Assembly (NCBI GenBank): GCA_947589155.1
Contig: CANQBH010000004.1
Span: forward strand, 26,681-90,680
Direction of reading: 5' to 3'
Length of the DNA: 64,000 bases
Origin: an uncultured Lachnospiraceae bacterium
GTDB taxonomy: Bacteria; Bacillota; Clostridia; Lachnospirales; Lachnospiraceae
Part shown: positions 59,785 to 64,000 of the stretch, piece after piece
How the letters are laid out: every line of letters begins with the position of its first letter
How positions within the stretch are numbered: the stretch's first letter is position 1
The notes under the pieces: model-generated
The model's database searches: none
The model's input: only the letters and a program-made list of their open reading frames with translations
Told to the model about the DNA's origin: nothing
Position numbers and translations under genes: made by a program

Positions 59785-60072
59785 ATGAGAAAAAAGAAAC
59801 CGAGTCTGGATAAGCATGTGGACAAGGATGTGGTCCTTTGCAGGACAACGAACCACAGAGTCAGCAATCATGCCACGGAGGCGCTGCTGCGGGACGCGAT
59901 CCCGTTTACAAAAAACTGGAAGCGCGTTCCTTTCTATAAAAGAGAGGAATATCAGGGCGCTTCGGAGGTCTGCGTGATCTCCATTAACCGCAATCTCTAC
60001 GCAAAGGCCCGAAGGAGCATGGACGGGCTGGCGCGCATGGATCGAGAGCGCCTTTCTTTCAATCTGATATGA
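59785..60072 (+). CDS. small basic hypothetical protein paired with the XRE regulator
   Basis: 95 residues, rich in K and R, beginning MRKKKPSLDKHVDKDVVLCR, then a conserved-looking TTNHRVSNHATEALLRDA and an INRNLYAKARRSM segment. No signal peptide or membrane span. I recognise no family. Its position just after an autorepressed XRE gene makes it a toxin candidate, but the lack of overlap (45-bp gap) and the unknown fold keep this speculative. AAAGGTATC precedes the ATG. A hairpin terminator follows. Confidence 0.6.
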   Translation: MRKKKPSLDKHVDKDVVLCRTTNHRVSNHATEALLRDAIPFTKNWKRVPFYKREEYQGASEVCVISINRNLYAKARRSMDGLARMDRERLSFNLI

Positions 60073-60093
60073 CCCCATGTTTGGTGTGATGAG

Positions 60094-60119
60094 AAGTCCC
60101 GGCAGAGTCCGGGGCTTTT
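60094..60119 (+). terminator. intrinsic terminator
   Basis: AAGTCCCGG-CAGAGT-CCGGGGCTT (one G-U pair), then TT. It closes the XRE pair. Confidence 0.75.
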
Positions 60120-60189
60120 CTGCGCAGTAAAGCGCGGTTTGACAGCGGCCGCAGGATATGAGATAAAGGAAAGGGATAAGGAGGAGGAT

Positions 60190-61656
60190 ATGCTGCCGAA
60201 GGAATTTTGCGAACGGATGGAAGCGATGCTGGGAAAAGAATATCAGGAATTTCTCGCCGCTTATGATGAGCCGCGCGTCCGCACGCTGCGCGTGAACAAA
60301 AAAAAGGCGGGGGAGGAGTTCGCCGCCCGCTGCGGGTTCCGTCTGCGCAGCGTCCCCTGGGCCGCGAACGGCTATTACTATGAGCCGGGCGACGATCCGG
60401 GGCGGCATGTTTACCATGAGGCCGGCGTGTATTATATTCAGGAAGCCAGCGCGATGGCACCCGCCGCGTTTCTGGACGCGCAGCCCGGAGAACGCATCTT
60501 GGATCTCTGCGCCGCGCCGGGCGGCAAGAGCACGATGATCGCGGACGCGATGGAAGGGAAGGGGCTTCTCGTATGCAACGAGATCCATCCGACGCGGGTG
60601 AAGATCCTCGCGGAAAATCTGGAACGGCTCGGCGTGACAAACGCGGTCGTGACCAACGAATCTCCGGCGGATCTGGCGCGCCGTTTTCCGGAAGGCTTTG
60701 ATAAGATCCTTGTGGACGCGCCCTGCTCGGGAGAGGGGATGTTCCGCAAACAGCCGGAGAGCGTGAAGGAATGGTCTGCGGAGCAGGTCGCGCTTTGCGC
60801 AAGACGGCAGGACGGGATTATGGAAGCGGCCTACGCCATGCTGCGGCTGGGCGGACGGCTGGTGTATTCCACCTGTACCTTCGCGCCGGAGGAAAACGAA
60901 GGCACAATCAGCCGCTTCTGCTTTGCGCATGAAGATATGACGCTGCTTGAGACCGCGCCGTATCCGGGCATGATGCCGGGGCGGCCGGACTGGTACGCGC
61001 AGTTTTGCCTTCCGTCGGACAAAGCCGCAAAGATCCCGCCGGCGGCGGGCCTTGAAAAGGCCGTGCGGTTCTTTCCGCACCGTATGCGCGCCGAAGGACA
61101 CTTTGCGGCCGTTCTGCAGAAGGCGCAAAGGGATCCTGCGCCGGTCAAAGAGCGGGAGCGGACGAAGATGCGGCGCGGCAGACGCGGGGAAGGACGGCGC
61201 TACCGCGACTTTCCGGAACTTCGGGAATTTGCCGCGGGACTCCTTGCGCCGGAGGAAGAAAAGGCGCTGTCGCAGGGAACGTTCGCGCTGTTCGGAAGCC
61301 GGTTGTATCTTTTGCCGGACGGGGCACCGGAACTGGACGGGCTCAAGGTAAGGCGCGCGGGACTCTGCCTCGGCGAGTTGCGCAAACGCCGCTTCGAGCC
61401 CGCGCACGCGTGGGCGATGGCGCTGCGCGCGGAGGCGGTGCGCAGACGGTGCGAACTTTCTTCCGAAGGGGAGGAAGCGTACCGCTATCTGCGGGGCGAG
61501 ACGCTTGAGGCGCGGCCGGAAACGATGCAGGGAAAGGGCGACGGCTTTTGTCTGGTCACGGTGGACGGATATCCGATCGGCTGGGGCAAGCGGACCGGCG
61601 GAACCGTGAAGAACCACTATCCGAAAGGCCTTCGCAAAGACCTGATGCCGCGCTGA
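60190..61656 (+). CDS. rsmF: RsmF/RsmB-type 16S rRNA cytosine-C5 methyltransferase
   Basis: 488 residues from the ATG behind GATAAGGAGGAGGAT. SAM motif I is ILDLCAAPGGKSTMIAD (about residues 103-119). Motif IV with the first cysteine is VDAPCSGEGMFRK, and motif VI with the catalytic cysteine is VYSTCTFAPEENE. The C-terminal 190 residues form a PUA-like RNA-binding domain (ERTKMRRGRRGEGRRYRDF, then KVRRAGLCLGELRKRRFEP and YPIGWGKRTGGTVKNHYPK). It methylates a cytosine in 16S rRNA; the exact position cannot be told. It is of the long Firmicutes RsmF type. Confidence 0.92.
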   Translation: MLPKEFCERMEAMLGKEYQEFLAAYDEPRVRTLRVNKKKAGEEFAARCGFRLRSVPWAANGYYYEPGDDPGRHVYHEAGVYYIQEASAMAPAAFLDAQPGERILDLCAAPGGKSTMIADAMEGKGLLVCNEIHPTRVKILAENLERLGVTNAVVTNESPADLARRFPEGFDKILVDAPCSGEGMFRKQPESVKEWSAEQVALCARRQDGIMEAAYAMLRLGGRLVYSTCTFAPEENEGTISRFCFAHEDMTLLETAPYPGMMPGRPDWYAQFCLPSDKAAKIPPAAGLEKAVRFFPHRMRAEGHFAAVLQKAQRDPAPVKERERTKMRRGRRGEGRRYRDFPELREFAAGLLAPEEEKALSQGTFALFGSRLYLLPDGAPELDGLKVRRAGLCLGELRKRRFEPAHAWAMALRAEAVRRRCELSSEGEEAYRYLRGETLEARPETMQGKGDGFCLVTVDGYPIGWGKRTGGTVKNHYPKGLRKDLMPR

Positions 61657-61692
61657 GTTGCCGTATGAATAAACGTGCCATGGATGAAGGAT

Positions 61693-62853
61693 ATGAGAAA
61701 AAACTATAATCTATATTATACCGGCAGAGCGATCAGCGGGATCGGCGATGCCTTGCAGGATGTCGCGGTCATTACGATCATTGCGTTATTTACAAATTCG
61801 GTTTTCATTTCCGGTCTCGTTGTCGCGCTCAATGCGTTGGCAAGGATCCTGTGTTCCTTTGCTGCCATAAAAAATAAATATGTGAAAGATTGTAAACAAG
61901 TATTATCATCTTTGAATTATTTATACGCCGTGATAACGGGCGCATTCTATCTTGTACTCATCCTTTCGTCCTCGCGCCTTGTTGTGACCGTGGCGGTCGT
62001 CGCTTATGAAACGATATGCAGCGTGATTTATACCTTTTATAAGATCTATCAGGAGATGATCGTAAAGGAGGTATCGGACAGCAACGAGAAGATCTCGAGA
62101 TTATATGCTACGGATCATATCATCAAGGCCGCAGTTTCGTTTCTGTCGACGTTTATGCTGTTGATCATGTCGTATAAGGGATTTTTAGTGATCAACGCGA
62201 TCTCTTTCCTTCTCTCGGGAATGATCGTCTCCCGTTTGCAAATCGACCTCTCGTCCGCCAAGACGGAATTAAAGGGTGACGGGCCTTCCCGTGTGAAAGA
62301 GAATGTAAAAGATTTTCACAAAAAGTATGAAACGGTCTTTCGAATCGTGATATTAAGCGCGATACTTTCTTTCTTTTTTGCATCCTATAACGTCATGTTT
62401 CAGAAAGTGATACAGACCATTGACATAGATGTCCGATATATCGGGATCCTCAATGCAATCTACTGCATCTACTCGATCGTTTTATCGTATGCCGCCGGAT
62501 ATATGGATCCAAAGAAGGTAAAGCAAATCTCATTTGCGGTTTTATGGATCGGACTGATTTTCTCCTGCTTAGGCTTGACGGATAACAAATTTTTATTGCT
62601 GGGATATCTTCTGCTTGTTTTTCCTATGGTCGGAGCCGGTTATAATACGGTGGCCCAGATCTATTTTCAGAACAACACGCAGCGGGATGATATTCCGATC
62701 TTAAAAAGTATATATAATATCACATGCGGGATCAGTATCCTGTTGTCGGGAATTGTCACCCCGTTTTTGCTGTTGGATCTTAGCGTGTTTTTTGTTGCGA
62801 TGATGGTGTTGTTTGCATTCTCCATGATGTATTTATGGAAGACGAAGGTATAG
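61693..62853 (+). CDS. MFS-like multi-pass membrane transporter
   Basis: 386 residues if the ATG at 61693 is used; in-frame alternatives at 61675 (GTG) and 61684 exist and no start has a good ribosome site. About 10-12 membrane spans are seen (GIGDALQDVAVITIIALFTN, YLYAVITGAFYLVLILSS, FLSTFMLLIMSY, FLVINAISFLLSGMIVSRL and others), with a basic central loop (SRVKENVKDFHKKYETVF). This matches the enterobactin-exporter/macrolide-efflux branch of MFS in layout. Base use is more AT-rich than the neighbours and the gene lies only 36 bp after rsmF, so it looks like a late insertion. Substrate unknown. Confidence 0.8.
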   Translation: MRKNYNLYYTGRAISGIGDALQDVAVITIIALFTNSVFISGLVVALNALARILCSFAAIKNKYVKDCKQVLSSLNYLYAVITGAFYLVLILSSSRLVVTVAVVAYETICSVIYTFYKIYQEMIVKEVSDSNEKISRLYATDHIIKAAVSFLSTFMLLIMSYKGFLVINAISFLLSGMIVSRLQIDLSSAKTELKGDGPSRVKENVKDFHKKYETVFRIVILSAILSFFFASYNVMFQKVIQTIDIDVRYIGILNAIYCIYSIVLSYAAGYMDPKKVKQISFAVLWIGLIFSCLGLTDNKFLLLGYLLLVFPMVGAGYNTVAQIYFQNNTQRDDIPILKSIYNITCGISILLSGIVTPFLLLDLSVFFVAMMVLFAFSMMYLWKTKV

Positions 62854-62917
62854 CGGCGGAACGGGAAACATAACATCGCGCTTATATATAAGGATGGTGT
62901 CTGACCTCGGAAAAGTC

Positions 62918-62946
62918 TTGTATTTTGCGCCCTTCTATGGTAAATT
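62918..62946 (+). promoter_or_regulatory. possible promoter of the DUF2520 gene
   Basis: -35 TTGTAT (62918-62923), a 17-bp spacer and -10 TAAATT (62941-62946), both moderate matches. It lies in the 196-bp gap between the MFS-like gene and the Rossmann protein. No other structure is seen there. Confidence 0.45.
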
Positions 62947-63049
62947 CTCTTTGAGCGGTATTCGTTGGCGAAACTGCATCGGATGATAATGTGTTATCAC
63001 GCGCCGGAACAGGCAGACAGCGGAGGTTTTGACGGAAAGAGGTGATAGC

Positions 63050-63943
63050 ATGAAGATTGGAATTATTGGCGCCGGCCGGGTAGGCTGCTCTATGGGCAGA
63101 TATCTGGCGGAGCATCAGGCGGGAGAGCCGGTCTTTTACGACCGCCATCCCGAACGGGCCGCAGAGGCGGCGGAGTTCTGCGCCCGAGACGAACGAGAGG
63201 TATCCCGTGGGGAACTTCATCGAAGACCTTCCGGCTCCTGCGGGCTGGGAGAACTGATCCGGATCAGCGACATGATCTGGATCACCACGCCGGACGACGA
63301 GATCGCCCGCGTGTGGGACGACATAGGGGCTGTACCCCTGACAGACAAGACGATCTGCCATTTCAGCGGTTCATTATCATCTGCTGTGTTTCAAGGGATC
63401 GAAGCGACCGGCGCCGCCGGATGTTCGATCCATCCGATGTTAGCGTTCAGCGATAAATATTCTTCCTATTCCCGGTTGGAAAACGCGTTTTTTACCATCG
63501 AAGGCGATCCGCGGGCGGTCCTTGCCATGCGCGGCCTGTTAGAGCCGCTGGGCAACGAGATCGTGGAGATTGACGCGTCAAAGAAACGGCTGTATCACTG
63601 CGCCGCGAGCGTTCTGAGCAATCAGGTTGTCGCGGTTCTTGCGAGCGGTTTTTCCATGCTGGAGCAGGCGGGGTTCCCGCGCTCCTGCGTGCAGGAAGCC
63701 GTAGCCGCACTGATACGGGGAAATGTGGAAAACGTGCTGGCGGCGGGGCCGGAGGCGGCGCTGACCGGGCCGGTGGAGCGCGGCGACGTGGAGACGGTCG
63801 CGGGACATCTGGCATGTGTGCCGGAAGGGGAGAAGGAGATGTATCTTCTCCTGGCGAAGAAACTTCTTGCCATCGCCAGACGCAAGAATCCGGAACGGGA
63901 TTATGAAAGAATGGAAGCATTGCTTTTAGATAATATGAAGTGA
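63050..63943 (+). CDS. Rossmann-fold / DUF2520 dehydrogenase-like protein
   Basis: 297 residues from the ATG behind AAAGAGGTGATAGC. The N-terminal NAD(P) motif MKIGIIGAGRVGCSMGRYLA leads the F420/6-phosphogluconate-like fold, then WITTPDDEIARVWD, CHFSGSLSS and IHPMLAFSD. The C-terminal DUF2520 helical domain includes KKRLYHCAASVLSNQVVAV. It is related in fold to ketopantoate reductase and pyrroline-carboxylate reductase, and in several Firmicutes lies next to panB-panC, so a role as an alternative ketopantoate reductase is possible. The next gene lies outside the window. A TATAAT at 63975-63980 and an ATG at 63983 hint that another gene starts at the edge. Confidence 0.88.
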   Translation: MKIGIIGAGRVGCSMGRYLAEHQAGEPVFYDRHPERAAEAAEFCARDEREVSRGELHRRPSGSCGLGELIRISDMIWITTPDDEIARVWDDIGAVPLTDKTICHFSGSLSSAVFQGIEATGAAGCSIHPMLAFSDKYSSYSRLENAFFTIEGDPRAVLAMRGLLEPLGNEIVEIDASKKRLYHCAASVLSNQVVAVLASGFSMLEQAGFPRSCVQEAVAALIRGNVENVLAAGPEAALTGPVERGDVETVAGHLACVPEGEKEMYLLLAKKLLAIARRKNPERDYERMEALLLDNMK

Positions 63944-64000
63944 CCTCACATTTGCAACAACGTGGATTTACCCGTATAATTCATGTTGAAGCAAACAACA

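Overview
The window reads as chromosomal DNA of a GC-rich member of the Clostridia, most likely Lachnospiraceae-like. The reasons are the era-yqzL-recO-glycyl-tRNA synthetase order, MecA, a YlmC/YmxH-family gene, pyruvate phosphate dikinase, a cellobiose phosphorylase plus CelC-like GH5 pair, tRNA genes without encoded CCA, and strong AGGAGG-type ribosome binding sites. No rRNA, insertion sequence, CRISPR array or prophage structural gene was seen. The family-level assignment is inference from gene content.

Layout. (1) 1-6.5 kb: an operon of a 2-hydroxyacyl-CoA dehydratase/benzoyl-CoA reductase-type protein (cut by the window edge), its Fe-S ATPase activator, a 55-residue membrane peptide, a free-standing homologue of the middle domain of acetyl-CoA synthase, a 960-residue multi-[4Fe-4S] flavoprotein of GltD type, and a HypA-like metallochaperone. 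This is the best candidate for an undescribed system: an ATP-driven low-potential redox module with its own electron donor and metal-handling genes. (2) 6.5-14.6 kb: a beta-glucan/cellobiose divergon. Cellobiose phosphorylase and a cytosolic GH5 glucanase run leftward. A LacI regulator, a sugar-binding lipoprotein and two permeases run rightward. Two near-identical putative operators lie just downstream of the two promoters. (3) 14.7-18.1 kb: a DtxR-type regulator, then cysK-rrf2 and metY, each promoter carrying one copy of a 20-bp element, which suggests a sulfur regulon controlled by the Rrf2 protein. (4) 18.2-27.2 kb: a PilZ protein, then leuB-ilvD-ilvB-serC-serA-DUF1015. (5) 27.3-38.1 kb: MscS channel, M16C protease, era-yqzL-recO, a membrane protein, glycyl-tRNA synthetase, ppdK. 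(6) 38.1-39.8 kb: a graveyard of accessory genes, with a decayed AAA/DUF4143 ATPase and a toxin-antitoxin pair whose GNAT toxin is broken. (7) 39.7-46.4 kb: an AraC regulator facing a domain-permuted GH3 glucosidase, an HSL-type esterase, two SGNH hydrolases and a NodB-type deacetylase, probably for an acetylated plant oligosaccharide. (8) 46.5-54.9 kb: ychF, ylmC/ymxH, nrdR, an AlbA/Schlafen-like regulator with a helically phased repeat array upstream, yqeG-rpiB, an EAL phosphodiesterase and efp. (9) 55.0-56.25 kb: three tandem paralogous small membrane proteins with three copies of one hairpin, next to tRNA-Thr. (10) 56.3-64 kb: lytic transglycosylase, lysA, tRNA-Leu, mecA, an XRE regulator with a palindromic operator and an uncharacterised partner gene, an RsmF-like rRNA methyltransferase, an MFS-like transporter and a DUF2520 Rossmann dehydrogenase.

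How the parts work together. The carbohydrate loci import cellobiose or cello-oligosaccharides and split them by phosphorolysis. The amino-acid block draws on 3-phosphoglycerate and pyruvate for serine and branched-chain amino acids, and the sulfur block converts activated serine and homoserine to cysteine and homocysteine. Many starts here were moved inward from the longest open frame to an ATG with a proper ribosome binding site. Functional statements rest on motif reading and family recall only, since no database search was possible.
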